From NCBI RefSeq assembly GCF_018617385.1, contig NZ_JACSKA010000006.1:62001-126000 (forward strand): a stretch of 64,000 nt of DNA, given 5' to 3'. The notes beneath the pieces were generated by a model that saw only the letters and a program-made list of their open reading frames with translations, was not told the origin of the DNA and searched no databases. The first letter of the stretch is position 1. Each line of letters begins with the position of its first letter. The stretch comes from Exiguobacterium sp018617385 (GTDB lineage Bacteria; Bacillota; Bacilli; Exiguobacteriales; Exiguobacteriaceae). The position numbers and the translations under genes are program-made. Of the stretch, positions 34,298 to 42,105 are shown piece by piece.

Positions 34298-34311
34298 TCA
34301 AAGCGCTTACA
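34298..34311. promoter_or_regulatory. cre-like box upstream of nosD
   Basis: On the minus strand TGTAAGCGCTTTGA matches the CcpA consensus with a single mismatch near the end. It is 13 nt from the start codon, a position suited to blocking transcription. Confidence 0.5.
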
Positions 34312-34382
34312 ACATCCATTCTACTGAAACCCCCACCGGTATGTGTGTGGTTTATATGGGATTCCTGTGACAATTTCTTCAT

Positions 34383-34425
34383 AAAAAAAACACAGACGGT
34401 GAAGGGGTCGTTTCACCGTCTGTGC
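34383..34425 (-). terminator. Terminator of the sugar-binding protein gene
   Basis: CACAGACGGTGAA pairs with TTCACCGTCTGTG, followed by a run of T on the minus strand. Confidence 0.92.
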
Positions 34426-34430
34426 CATGC

Positions 34431-35723
34431 TTATTTCACTTTGTCTTGCCATACTTTCGTGAAGTCCTGAAGCATCTCTTCACCTGTTTTTTGTCCACCG
34501 ACATATGCCTGCATAAGGGCACCATATTCATTCACTGCACCATCCGGATACTTGAACCAGTTCCAAGAGATGGTCTTCCCTTCATTCGAATAAGCCAAGA
34601 TATCGTCTGCGAGTGGTCCAAGGTCGTTGGCTTCAATCGACTTGAATGCAGGGATGAACTTGAACTTGTTGACCATGTAGTCTTTCCCTGTATCCGACGT
34701 CGCCATCCACTCTAAGAAGTCTTTCGCTTCTTCTTTATACTTCGAGTTTTTGTTGACGACCCAGTTGTTCGGGACGCCGACTGGAAGTCGGTCCATCTTC
34801 TCCGCATCGTCATTGATTGGGATCGGGACGAAGCCCATCTCCATATCTGGATTTACGTCGAGGATCATTTGTTGTGCCCAGTTCCCTTGTTGGAGCATTG
34901 CCGTCTCTCCTTGGGCGAACTGTGTGACTTGAGTATTGTAGTCCGTCGTCAACGGGTTTTTGTTTCCGTATTTAATCGTCAAATCAAACAATTTCAAAAA
35001 CTCTTGGAACTGTTCATTGTCTTCAAACTTCGCTTTATTCTCATTGAGCGCTTGAATAAATGCATCCGGGTCGTCTTGTTGCGCCATCGGAATGTTCAAC
35101 AAGTGGATTCCTAAAATCCAGAACTCTGCATAACCGACAGAGAACGGTGTGATTCCCGCTTGCTCAAGTTTCTCAGCAGCATCCGTCAGTTCCGAGAGTG
35201 TTTTCGGTAACTCTTTGATTCCCGCTTTTTCAAAAAGTTCTTTATTATAGATGAATCCGTAACCTTCGAGGTTCATTGGCATTCCGTACAATTTACCGTC
35301 CATCGTCATCGGCTCTTTGGCGACCTCTGTCAAATCTCCGACCCACTTCTCGCTTGAGAGGTCCTCGAGTTTATCTTTCCATGTCTGCGCTTCCGTGAAT
35401 CCACCGTTGTTGAAGATATCTGGTTCATTGCCTGAAGCGAATTGTGATTTGAGGGCCGCACCGTAGTCTGCTCCACCACCGACGGTTTGAACCGTGACTT
35501 TCACACCCGTCTCCTCTTCATACTCTTTTGCCATCGCTTCAAGATCTTTCGCGATTTCCGCTTTGAATTGGAAGACGTTTAACGTGACGTCTTTTTTGTC
35601 GCCGCCATCTGCATTTCCTTCAGAAGAACCTTCGTCCGTGAGTGATCCGCCGCCGCAAGCCGCGAGTGATAAGACCATTCCAGCCGTCATGACCGCTGTA
35701 GACAATTTCCACTTCCGTTTCAT
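34431..35723 (-). CDS. Carbohydrate ABC transporter substrate-binding lipoprotein
   Basis: A 430-residue family 1 extracellular solute-binding protein. The signal and lipobox LSLAACGGG are followed by a Ser/Gly/Asp linker. The mature fold begins VTLNVFQFKAEIAKDLEAMAKEYEEETGVKVTV. MALFEKAGIKELPKTLSEL-type segments are typical of CUT1 sugar binders. The start at 35723 (MKRKWKL) follows GGGAGG. It is separated from its presumed permeases by the T-box-asnA cassette and has its own promoter region with a cre-like box and a 25-bp element. The sugar is unknown. Confidence 0.9.
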   Translation of the reverse strand: MKRKWKLSTAVMTAGMVLSLAACGGGSLTDEGSSEGNADGGDKKDVTLNVFQFKAEIAKDLEAMAKEYEEETGVKVTVQTVGGGADYGAALKSQFASGNEPDIFNNGGFTEAQTWKDKLEDLSSEKWVGDLTEVAKEPMTMDGKLYGMPMNLEGYGFIYNKELFEKAGIKELPKTLSELTDAAEKLEQAGITPFSVGYAEFWILGIHLLNIPMAQQDDPDAFIQALNENKAKFEDNEQFQEFLKLFDLTIKYGNKNPLTTDYNTQVTQFAQGETAMLQQGNWAQQMILDVNPDMEMGFVPIPINDDAEKMDRLPVGVPNNWVVNKNSKYKEEAKDFLEWMATSDTGKDYMVNKFKFIPAFKSIEANDLGPLADDILAYSNEGKTISWNWFKYPDGAVNEYGALMQAYVGGQKTGEEMLQDFTKVWQDKVK

Positions 35724-35771
35724 CTCATTTCCTCCCTTAACCTTATCCATCTTTACAAACTCAACTTTAAA

Positions 35772-35785
35772 TGAAAACGCTTCCA
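35772..35785. promoter_or_regulatory. cre-like box upstream of the binding protein gene
   Basis: TGAAAACGCTTCCA matches the CcpA consensus except at one weak position. Confidence 0.6.
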
Positions 35786-35802
35786 CAATGTAGGTGTCAA
35801 AA

Positions 35803-35827
35803 TTGACGGATAGGGTGGAAAATGTTG
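35803..35827. promoter_or_regulatory. 25-bp element, copy 1 (binding protein gene)
   Basis: Reads TTGACGGATAGGG then TGGAAAATGTTG. It is 23/25 identical to the copy at 39139-39163 upstream of the permease genes. In both places it sits beside a TGAAAACG cre-like box on the upstream side. Candidate binding site for YesN. Confidence 0.55.
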
Positions 35828-35830
35828 CAC

Positions 35831-35862
35831 AGAAAAACAGGACTCTTTTTCGAGTCCTGTTC
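35831..35862 (-). terminator. Terminator of asnA
   Basis: ACAGGACTC pairs with GAGTCCTGT, followed by TTTTTCTG on the minus strand. Confidence 0.87.
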
Positions 35863-35881
35863 CGTGTTTCTTCTTATTATA

Positions 35882-36862
35882 TTACAACAAGCTGATGCCA
35901 GCTTCTTGGCACGACTGAATGACTTCTTGCGGCCAGACCGATGTTTGCACTTCTCCGATATGACGCGCGCGCAACAGATACATCGCGACACGTGATTGGC
36001 CGATCCCGCCCCCGATTGTAAGAGGGAGCGTTCCTTCGAGCACGCCTTGATGGAATGGATACGCGCGCTTCTCTTCCGCATCTGCTTTTTTCAGCTGCGC
36101 ATCAAGTGCCACTTCGTCGACACGAATGCCCATCGATGACAGTTCAAATGCTGACTCGAGCTCAGGATGCCACACGAGAATGTCTCCGTTGAGCGACCAA
36201 TCATCATAGTCTGCCGCTCGTCCATCGTGTTTCATACCCGAAGCGAGAAGATCTCCGATTTGTGAGATGAAGACCGCGCCGTACTCTTTACAGATGGCCG
36301 TTTCACGTTCTTTCGGCGTCATGGTCGGATACGTATCTTCCAACTCCTGACTCGTGATGAAATGAATCATTTCAGGAAGAATCGCTTCAACACCGTACGT
36401 TTTCTCTACTTCCGCTTCTGTTTCACGAAGCGCAGCGTAAATGGACTCCACCGTCGCTTTCAAATATTCCATCGTCCGTTCTTCTCGAGCAATCACTCGT
36501 TCCCAGTCCCACTGGTCGACGAATAAAGAATGTGTCGCATCGAGTTCTTCGTCGCGTCGAATGGCACGCATCTGAGTGTACAATCCTTCACCGACACCGA
36601 ATCCGTAACGACCGAGCGCTTCACGTTTCCATTTCGCGAGTGACTGAACGATTTCAAGTTCATGTCCCGGATACATCGTATCAAACTGAATGATGCGCTC
36701 CACACCGTTCAAGTGATCGTTGACCCCACTCGCCGATTCGACGAATAGTGGTGCTTGTACTTGAATCAGTCCGAGTTCACGTGAGACTTTCTCCTCAAAA
36801 AGTGCCTTTACTGCTGCGATCGTCTGCTGTCTTTCCTTCATCGTGCTTGTTGCTGTTGTCAT
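35882..36862 (-). CDS. asnA: Aspartate-ammonia ligase (asparagine synthetase A)
   Basis: A 326-residue ammonia-dependent asparagine synthetase, related in fold to class II aminoacyl-tRNA synthetases. It has QVQAPLFVESASGVNDHLNG, FDTMYPG, YTQMRAIRRDEELDATHSLFVDQWDWE and TIGGGIGQSRVAMYLL. The start at 36862 (MTTATSTMKER) has GGAGG at 9 nt; the longer frame runs back into the T-box terminator. It has its own promoter, an Asn-type T-box leader and a terminator. Confidence 0.96.
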   Translation of the reverse strand: MTTATSTMKERQQTIAAVKALFEEKVSRELGLIQVQAPLFVESASGVNDHLNGVERIIQFDTMYPGHELEIVQSLAKWKREALGRYGFGVGEGLYTQMRAIRRDEELDATHSLFVDQWDWERVIAREERTMEYLKATVESIYAALRETEAEVEKTYGVEAILPEMIHFITSQELEDTYPTMTPKERETAICKEYGAVFISQIGDLLASGMKHDGRAADYDDWSLNGDILVWHPELESAFELSSMGIRVDEVALDAQLKKADAEEKRAYPFHQGVLEGTLPLTIGGGIGQSRVAMYLLRARHIGEVQTSVWPQEVIQSCQEAGISLL

Positions 36863-36904
36863 TTTCCGTTTCCTCCAATTGTGGAATATTTGAAAATGAA
36901 GCCA

Positions 36905-37182
36905 TGAAAAAAAGCCCTCCATTCCCATCGAACATGGGACGGAAGACTTCGGTTCCGCGGTGCCACCCAAATTAGTAGACGAATCTACTCACTTTTTCGA
37001 GACAATCATCTCGTAACTCCGATAACGGGGAGCGGTCCGGCTACGTCTACTGGCAAAGCGTTCGGGTAGCGACTCCAGGAAGTTTTTCGACGAAGGGTTA
37101 AGACCGGGCTCACACCACCCCCGGATCGCTTGACTCACTACCTTCGTGTACTCGTCCTTTCGACGTCGTTCACAATTGAATT
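36905..37182 (-). promoter_or_regulatory. T-box riboswitch (Asn) of asnA
   Basis: On the minus strand the T-box sequence GGGTGGCACCGCGGAA lies at 36968-36953. A Stem I closed by CGAAGG (37146-37141) and CCTTCG (37096-37091) has AAC at 37099-37097 in the 3' bulge, an asparagine specifier codon. The terminator at 36907-36942 competes with the antiterminator that the T-box sequence forms with uncharged tRNA-Asn. Low charged tRNA-Asn would switch on asnA. Confidence 0.92.
36907..36942 (-). terminator. Conditional terminator of the T-box
   Basis: TCCCAT/ATGGGA hairpin with extra outer pairs, followed by TTTTTTT on the minus strand. Confidence 0.85.
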
Positions 37183-37188
37183 GAGTTC

Positions 37189-37217
37189 ATTATTATAAAT
37201 ATTCAGACTAATGTCAA
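37189..37217 (-). promoter_or_regulatory. Promoter of T-box-asnA
   Basis: TTGACA (37217-37212) and AATAAT (37194-37189), spacer exactly 17 nt; near consensus. Confidence 0.85.
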
Positions 37218-37228
37218 CGATTTTTTTC

Positions 37229-37264
37229 AAAAAAATTAATCCTCCGTGTAGCGAACGGAGGATT
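37229..37264 (-). terminator. Terminator of the permease unit
   Basis: AATCCTCCGT pairs with ACGGAGGATT, followed by AATTTTTTT on the minus strand. It insulates the permease genes from the asnA promoter. Confidence 0.88.
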
Positions 37265-37276
37265 CCCTTGGGAGGG

Positions 37277-38179
37277 TTATTTAATCGAACCACTTGTGAT
37301 CCCTTTGATGATATGCTTCTGCATGCCGAAGAAAAAGACCAGAAGGGGAACGATTCCTAACACTAAACCTGCTAATGCCAAATCCCATTGTTTCGTGTAC
37401 TGTCCAAAGAAATAGAACGTCGCGAGTGGGATGGTCCGTAACTCGACATCACGAAGAACGAGCGATGGTAATAAGAAGTCATTCCAAATCCATAGACTGT
37501 TCAAGATGACGATTGTCACCGTGATTGGCTTAAGAAGTGGAAAGACGATGCGCCAAAAGACACCCCATGTCGAGCAACCGTCGATGATGGCGGCTTCTTC
37601 AATCTCCTCAGGAATCGACTTCATGAATCCGTGATAGAGGAACACCGAGATACCAGACCCAAACCCTAGATACATGACGATTAGGCCCCAATGACTATTC
37701 AGCAGACCGAGGATACTTGAAACTTTCACGAGCGGGATCATGATGGACTGGAACGGAATGACCATCGCAGCCACGAACAAGAAAAAGATCATTGTAGAAA
37801 TCCAATGTTTCGTCCGAACAAGTTTCCATGCTGCCATCGAAGTGAAGATGACAATGACCGCATTCGCTCCGACCGTGATGAGAAGGGAGTTCAAAAAGAC
37901 ACGTCCATAATTCATCGCTTCCCACGCCTCTATATAGTTTGAGGTCAACCACTCGTTCGGTAAGGCGGACGTATTCGTAAAGATTTCCGCCATCGATTTG
38001 AACGAGTTGGCGACGACGTAATAGAACGGGACCAAATAGAGCAGTCCGAGCAAGATGGCGACGAGCTCAATGATTCCAAGATTCCAAGAATACGTTCCTG
38101 GACGAAGCGGACGTTGCGGAATGCGCTTCGGTGTCTTCTCTACGTTCGTCTCGACATGTTCCAGTTTTTCCGTCGTCAT
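37277..38179 (-). CDS. Carbohydrate ABC transporter permease, MalG type
   Basis: A 300-residue CUT1 inner-membrane permease with six helices. The EAA loop EEIEEAAIIDGCSTWGVFWRIVFPLLKPI couples to the ATPase. It overlaps the MalF-type gene by ATGA. No dedicated ATPase gene is present, as is common for CUT1 systems that share MsmK/MsmX. A terminator follows directly. Confidence 0.92.
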   Translation of the reverse strand: MTTEKLEHVETNVEKTPKRIPQRPLRPGTYSWNLGIIELVAILLGLLYLVPFYYVVANSFKSMAEIFTNTSALPNEWLTSNYIEAWEAMNYGRVFLNSLLITVGANAVIVIFTSMAAWKLVRTKHWISTMIFFLFVAAMVIPFQSIMIPLVKVSSILGLLNSHWGLIVMYLGFGSGISVFLYHGFMKSIPEEIEEAAIIDGCSTWGVFWRIVFPLLKPITVTIVILNSLWIWNDFLLPSLVLRDVELRTIPLATFYFFGQYTKQWDLALAGLVLGIVPLLVFFFGMQKHIIKGITSGSIK

Positions 38180-39081
38180 GCTTCCACCTCCCGTTTTTTC
38201 GTCACGTACACTTGCGTCACCGTTATCGCAGCCACGACTAAGAAGAAGATGACCGCTTTCGCTGACCCGAGACCATAATTGTTATTCACAAAAGACTCCG
38301 TATAAATATTTAAGGCCAACATCTCGGTCGATTTGAACGGTCCACCATTCGTGAGCGACAAGTTCGTATCAAACACTTTGAACGACCAAGAGATGGTTAG
38401 GAACAAACAGATGGTGATCGATGGCATAATCATCGGTAGCGTGATATGGCGGAGCATCTTAAGACGGTTTGCCCCATCAATTCGTGCCGCCTCCATCAAA
38501 TCAGTCGGCACGTTTTGTAGCGCCGCGATGTAGATGACCATGACATACCCGCCGCCTTGCCAGATGGCGACAATCACGATTCCCCAAAATGCCGTTTGCG
38601 CATCACCGAGCCACGGTAATTCGAATAAGCTCCACCCCGTCAACGCACCGATCGAGGCAAATCCTTTCACATAAATGAACTGCCAGATGAACCCGAGAAT
38701 CAAGCCACCAATCAAGTTCGGCATAAAGAAAATCGTGCGTAGGAAGTTTCGCGTCTTAATGTTCATCGTCAATAATAGCGCCAATGAGAAACCGACGATA
38801 TTCGTCAATAGGACAGACACGAGCGTATATTTCGTCGTAATCCAAAAAGAAGCACGGAACTGTTCATCTTCAAAAAACAAGCGGTGATAGTTGTCCAATC
38901 CGACAAAGTTCAGTTCTCCGGTCACACCGTTCCAGTCAGTGAAACTATAGTAAATGCCATTAAAAAATGGGATGAGTACGATTGCGACAAATGCCAGAAA
39001 AGCAGGTCCGACAAATGCTATAAAGCTCGCAGGTTTCTTCCAATTCCTTCTGCGTTTCGTCCGTTTAGTAGTCTCATTCAT
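38176..39081 (-). CDS. Carbohydrate ABC transporter permease, MalF type
   Basis: A 301-residue CUT1 permease with six helices and the EAA loop TDLMEAARIDGANRLKMLRHITLPMIMP. Its N-terminal cytoplasmic tail is basic (TTKRTKRRRNWKK). The start at 39081 (MNETTKR) has GGAGG at 8 nt; the longer frame lacks an SD sequence. It is the first gene of the two-permease unit. Upstream are a cre-like box and the second copy of the 25-bp element. Confidence 0.92.
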   Translation of the reverse strand: MNETTKRTKRRRNWKKPASFIAFVGPAFLAFVAIVLIPFFNGIYYSFTDWNGVTGELNFVGLDNYHRLFFEDEQFRASFWITTKYTLVSVLLTNIVGFSLALLLTMNIKTRNFLRTIFFMPNLIGGLILGFIWQFIYVKGFASIGALTGWSLFELPWLGDAQTAFWGIVIVAIWQGGGYVMVIYIAALQNVPTDLMEAARIDGANRLKMLRHITLPMIMPSITICLFLTISWSFKVFDTNLSLTNGGPFKSTEMLALNIYTESFVNNNYGLGSAKAVIFFLVVAAITVTQVYVTKKREVEA

Positions 39082-39123
39082 GTGTATCGCCTCCACTATC
39101 AATGTACCGTGTCAAACCTTTTA

Positions 39124-39137
39124 TGAAAACGGATACA
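39124..39137. promoter_or_regulatory. cre-like box upstream of the permease genes
   Basis: TGAAAACGGATACA matches the CcpA consensus with one core-flank mismatch and lies next to the 25-bp element. Confidence 0.45.
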
Positions 39138-39138
39138 T

Positions 39139-39163
39139 TTGACGGAAAGGGTGGAAAATATTG
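39139..39163. promoter_or_regulatory. 25-bp element, copy 2 (permease genes)
   Basis: Reads TTGACGGAAAGGG then TGGAAAATATTG. It differs from copy 1 at two positions only. It sits 58 nt before the permease start, and copy 1 sits 80 nt before the binding protein start. Confidence 0.55.
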
Positions 39164-39179
39164 AACGGAATGAATGAAT

Positions 39180-39207
39180 TTGAAGGCGTGATGAGTTATG
39201 ATAAAAT
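39180..39207 (+). promoter_or_regulatory. Promoter of fhs
   Basis: TTGAAG (39180-39185) and TAAAAT (39202-39207), 16-nt spacer. This predicts a ~110-nt leader with a long hairpin at 39224-39261 (GGATT-AATATGA / TCATATT-AATCC) that lacks a T tract. Confidence 0.5.
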
Positions 39208-39325
39208 CAATGATATTACGAACGGATTGAATATGATTTGCCTTGATTCATATTTTAATCCGAAATTCCCGAATGATTTTAAGAGAATAAAAAGATATCG
39301 TTCGATAAACGGAGGGACTTTTTGA

Positions 39326-41011
39326 ATGACAACGACGAAACCATTATCTGACCTTACGATTGCCCAACAAGCCAAAACCTTGCCGATTAAAGACATCGCA
39401 GCAAAAATCGGATTACATGAAGATGACCTGGACCTTTACGGAAAATACAAAGCGAAACTTTCTTACGATGTCCTCGAACGTGTGAAAACGAAGGAAGACG
39501 GAAAACTCGTTCTCGTCACAGCGATCAATCCGACACCAGCTGGCGAAGGAAAATCGACGGTGACGGTCGGGCTCGGACAGGCGTTGAACCAATTGGATAA
39601 ACAAGCGATCGTCTGTCTGCGCGAACCTTCGCTCGGTCCGACGATGGGCTTAAAAGGTGGCGCTGCTGGTGGTGGCTTCAGTCAAGTTCTCCCGATGGAA
39701 GATATCAACCTTCACTTCACAGGTGACATGCATGCGATCACATCGGCCCATAATACGATCAGTGCCATGATTGACAATCACTTGCACCAAGGAAACGACC
39801 TTGGGATCGATGTCCGAAATATTGTCTGGAAGCGCGTCCTTGACTTAAACGACCGCGCACTTCGTCATGTCACGGTCGGCCTCGGTGGTCCTGCTCACGG
39901 AGTCCCTCGTGAGGACGGATTTGATATTACCGTCGCTTCGGAAATCATGGCGATTCTCTGTCTGGCCGATTCATTGGACGACCTCGAAGAACGCATCAAG
40001 CGTATCGTAGTCGCCTATGACCATCAAAAAGAACCAATCACGGCAGAACAAATCGGTGCAGCCGGTGCGGCGACGTTACTGTTGAAGGAGGCCTTTAAAC
40101 CGAACCTCGTCCAAACGCTCGAACAGACACCAGCACTCGTCCACGGCGGGCCGTTCGCGAACATTGCGCACGGATGCAACTCATTGATCGCAACGAAGAC
40201 TGCGTTAAAGCTTGGGGAGTATGTGGTGACGGAAGCTGGGTTTGGTGCCGACCTCGGGGCAGAAAAGTTCTGTCATATCAAATCTCGAGTCGGTGATTTG
40301 AATCCGGATGCGGTCGTACTCGTTGCAACCGTTCGTGCTCTAAAAATGCACGGTGGCGTTTCAAAAGATCAACTTCACATCGAGAACGTCGGTGCGGTCG
40401 GCGAAGGATTAAAATTACTCGCCAAACACATCGATACGATGAAAAAACTCGGTCTGCCTACGGTCGTCGCATTGAACCGTTTCAATTCAGATACAGAAGA
40501 GGAACTTGCAACCGTTCTTGATTGGTGTGCGGCACACGGTATTCGTGCTTCGCTCAGCGAAGTATGGGCAAACGGCGGGCTTGGGGGTCGACAATTGGCC
40601 GAAGCAGTCATTGACGCCGTCGAGTCGAACGAAAGTAAACTGACGCCTCTATATGAGTTGACCGATTCAATTGAACAAAAGATTAAAACCATTGCGAGAG
40701 AAGTATACGGTGCTGCAGACGTCGTGTTCACCGCCAAAGCTCAAAAGCAAATGAAAGATGTACAGGCGAACGGCTGGTCGGACCTTCCCATTTGTATGGC
40801 GAAGACACCGTTCTCCCTCTCAGACGACCCTTCAAAATTCGGTTATCAACAAGGATTCACCATTACCGTTCGCGAATTAAAACCTTCAGTGGGAGCAGGA
40901 TTCCTCGTCGCCTTAACTGGCAACGTGTTAACGATGCCAGGGTTACCGAAACATCCAGCGGCTCTCAATATGGGAATTGACGAATCTGGAAAAGCAATCG
41001 GCCTTTTCTAA
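39326..41011 (+). CDS. fhs: Formate-tetrahydrofolate ligase
   Basis: A 561-residue enzyme joining formate to tetrahydrofolate with ATP to give 10-formyl-THF for purine and fMet synthesis. The P-loop segment is TPAGEGKSTVTVGLGQAL, followed by REPSLGPTMGLKGGAAGGGFSQVLPMEDINLHFTGDMHAI. The start has GGAGG at about 10 nt. It uses formate, the product of PflB encoded elsewhere in the window. The next gene follows after 14 nt, so they may share a transcript. Confidence 0.97.
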   Translation: MTTTKPLSDLTIAQQAKTLPIKDIAAKIGLHEDDLDLYGKYKAKLSYDVLERVKTKEDGKLVLVTAINPTPAGEGKSTVTVGLGQALNQLDKQAIVCLREPSLGPTMGLKGGAAGGGFSQVLPMEDINLHFTGDMHAITSAHNTISAMIDNHLHQGNDLGIDVRNIVWKRVLDLNDRALRHVTVGLGGPAHGVPREDGFDITVASEIMAILCLADSLDDLEERIKRIVVAYDHQKEPITAEQIGAAGAATLLLKEAFKPNLVQTLEQTPALVHGGPFANIAHGCNSLIATKTALKLGEYVVTEAGFGADLGAEKFCHIKSRVGDLNPDAVVLVATVRALKMHGGVSKDQLHIENVGAVGEGLKLLAKHIDTMKKLGLPTVVALNRFNSDTEEELATVLDWCAAHGIRASLSEVWANGGLGGRQLAEAVIDAVESNESKLTPLYELTDSIEQKIKTIAREVYGAADVVFTAKAQKQMKDVQANGWSDLPICMAKTPFSLSDDPSKFGYQQGFTITVRELKPSVGAGFLVALTGNVLTMPGLPKHPAALNMGIDESGKAIGLF

Positions 41012-41025
41012 TAGGGGGATGACAC

Positions 41026-41934
41026 ATGATCGTATCGGAGTTGACGTATCCTGACGGGTATCAAACAGAAGTCATGCACGTTCAGGCAGAGCAATCGATT
41101 GGAAAAATATTCATGTTTCATGGGATGCTCGAACATCACGAAAGATATATTGAGTTTGCACAGTTTATGGCAGATAATGGCTATGACGTATTTGTGTGTG
41201 ACTTGCGTGGTGCAGGTACAAGCGCTCATGATCAACAGTCTTATGGACACCTTGCTCCTGGCGATGGCTTTCAGCAACTTGTCGAGGATGCTCGATATCT
41301 AATCGACCGTTACGAGGATGGGCGCCCTACTTATGTGTTAGGTCACAGTTTCGGTTCCCTGCTTGCTCGTCGACTCGGTCAAATCATGGGGCATGCCTTG
41401 GCTGGATTGATTGTCGTCGCCCCGCCCCCACATCCTGGGGTCGCAGGTGAAGCGGGGCATCGTTTAATCGCTACCGTCATGAAACGGAAAGGTGCCACCC
41501 ATCAATCACGTTTCTTTGAACGCCTCTTGTTCGGACGTTACAACCTTAAGTTTTTACCTGCTCGAACGGATAGTGACTGGCTCTCAAGTGTTCCAGATGA
41601 AGTCGACTCCTATCTCGCCGACCCAAACTGTGGCGGTCTGCCTTCCCTCGGTTTTTTACATGAAGTGACACGTGCTTCCTTAGATGTCACCACGGCTGCA
41701 CGGATTCATGAACATCCGAAGTCCCTTCCAGTTCTGTTCGTTGCCGGAGTGGACGATCCTGTCACGCATGATGGTGAAGGATTGAACGGAATCATTAAGA
41801 AGTATCGAAATGCGGATGTCGAACTCGCAGTCGTCACATACGACAATGCCCGACATGAAATTCTTCGCGAAGCGCACCGTGAACAAGTGTGGTCAGATAT
41901 TCTTACTTGGATGAAGCAAAATAAAATCCATTAA
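41026..41934 (+). CDS. Alpha/beta hydrolase, monoacylglycerol lipase-like
   Basis: A 302-residue serine hydrolase of the YtpA/lysophospholipase group. HGMLEHHERYIEFAQFMADNGYDVFVCDLRGAG matches the lipase opening. The nucleophile elbow is GHSFGS. The acid is likely in VDDPVTHDGEG and the catalytic histidine in NARHEILRE. It is cytoplasmic (no signal). It may be co-transcribed with fhs; a terminator follows. Confidence 0.88.
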   Translation: MIVSELTYPDGYQTEVMHVQAEQSIGKIFMFHGMLEHHERYIEFAQFMADNGYDVFVCDLRGAGTSAHDQQSYGHLAPGDGFQQLVEDARYLIDRYEDGRPTYVLGHSFGSLLARRLGQIMGHALAGLIVVAPPPHPGVAGEAGHRLIATVMKRKGATHQSRFFERLLFGRYNLKFLPARTDSDWLSSVPDEVDSYLADPNCGGLPSLGFLHEVTRASLDVTTAARIHEHPKSLPVLFVAGVDDPVTHDGEGLNGIIKKYRNADVELAVVTYDNARHEILREAHREQVWSDILTWMKQNKIH

Positions 41935-41941
41935 TTTACTC

Positions 41942-41971
41942 AATCCCCTTTTATAAGGGGATTTTTAATTT
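41942..41971 (+). terminator. Terminator of the fhs unit
   Basis: AATCCCC pairs with GGGGATT, followed by TTTAATTT. Confidence 0.88.
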
Positions 41972-42105
41972 ACCTGATTTTAGAAAAATTATTTTAAGCA
42001 TTTACCTTTTTTGAAATTCTGCTTCTTCTTTCCAATTTTTAAGTACGTTATACTTAGACCGCAATCACTTTTAATCACGTTTTTTCATCCGAAAGGGGTA
42101 ACATA

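Noticed and set aside
34363..34380. Fnr-like half site TGTGACAATTTCTTCA upstream of nosD
   Set aside because: The right half has several mismatches to TCACA. No symmetry, so not called.
36863..36970. Longer asnA reading frame
   Set aside because: The extra codons lie in the T-box terminator and have no SD sequence; ATG 36862 with GGAGG is the start.
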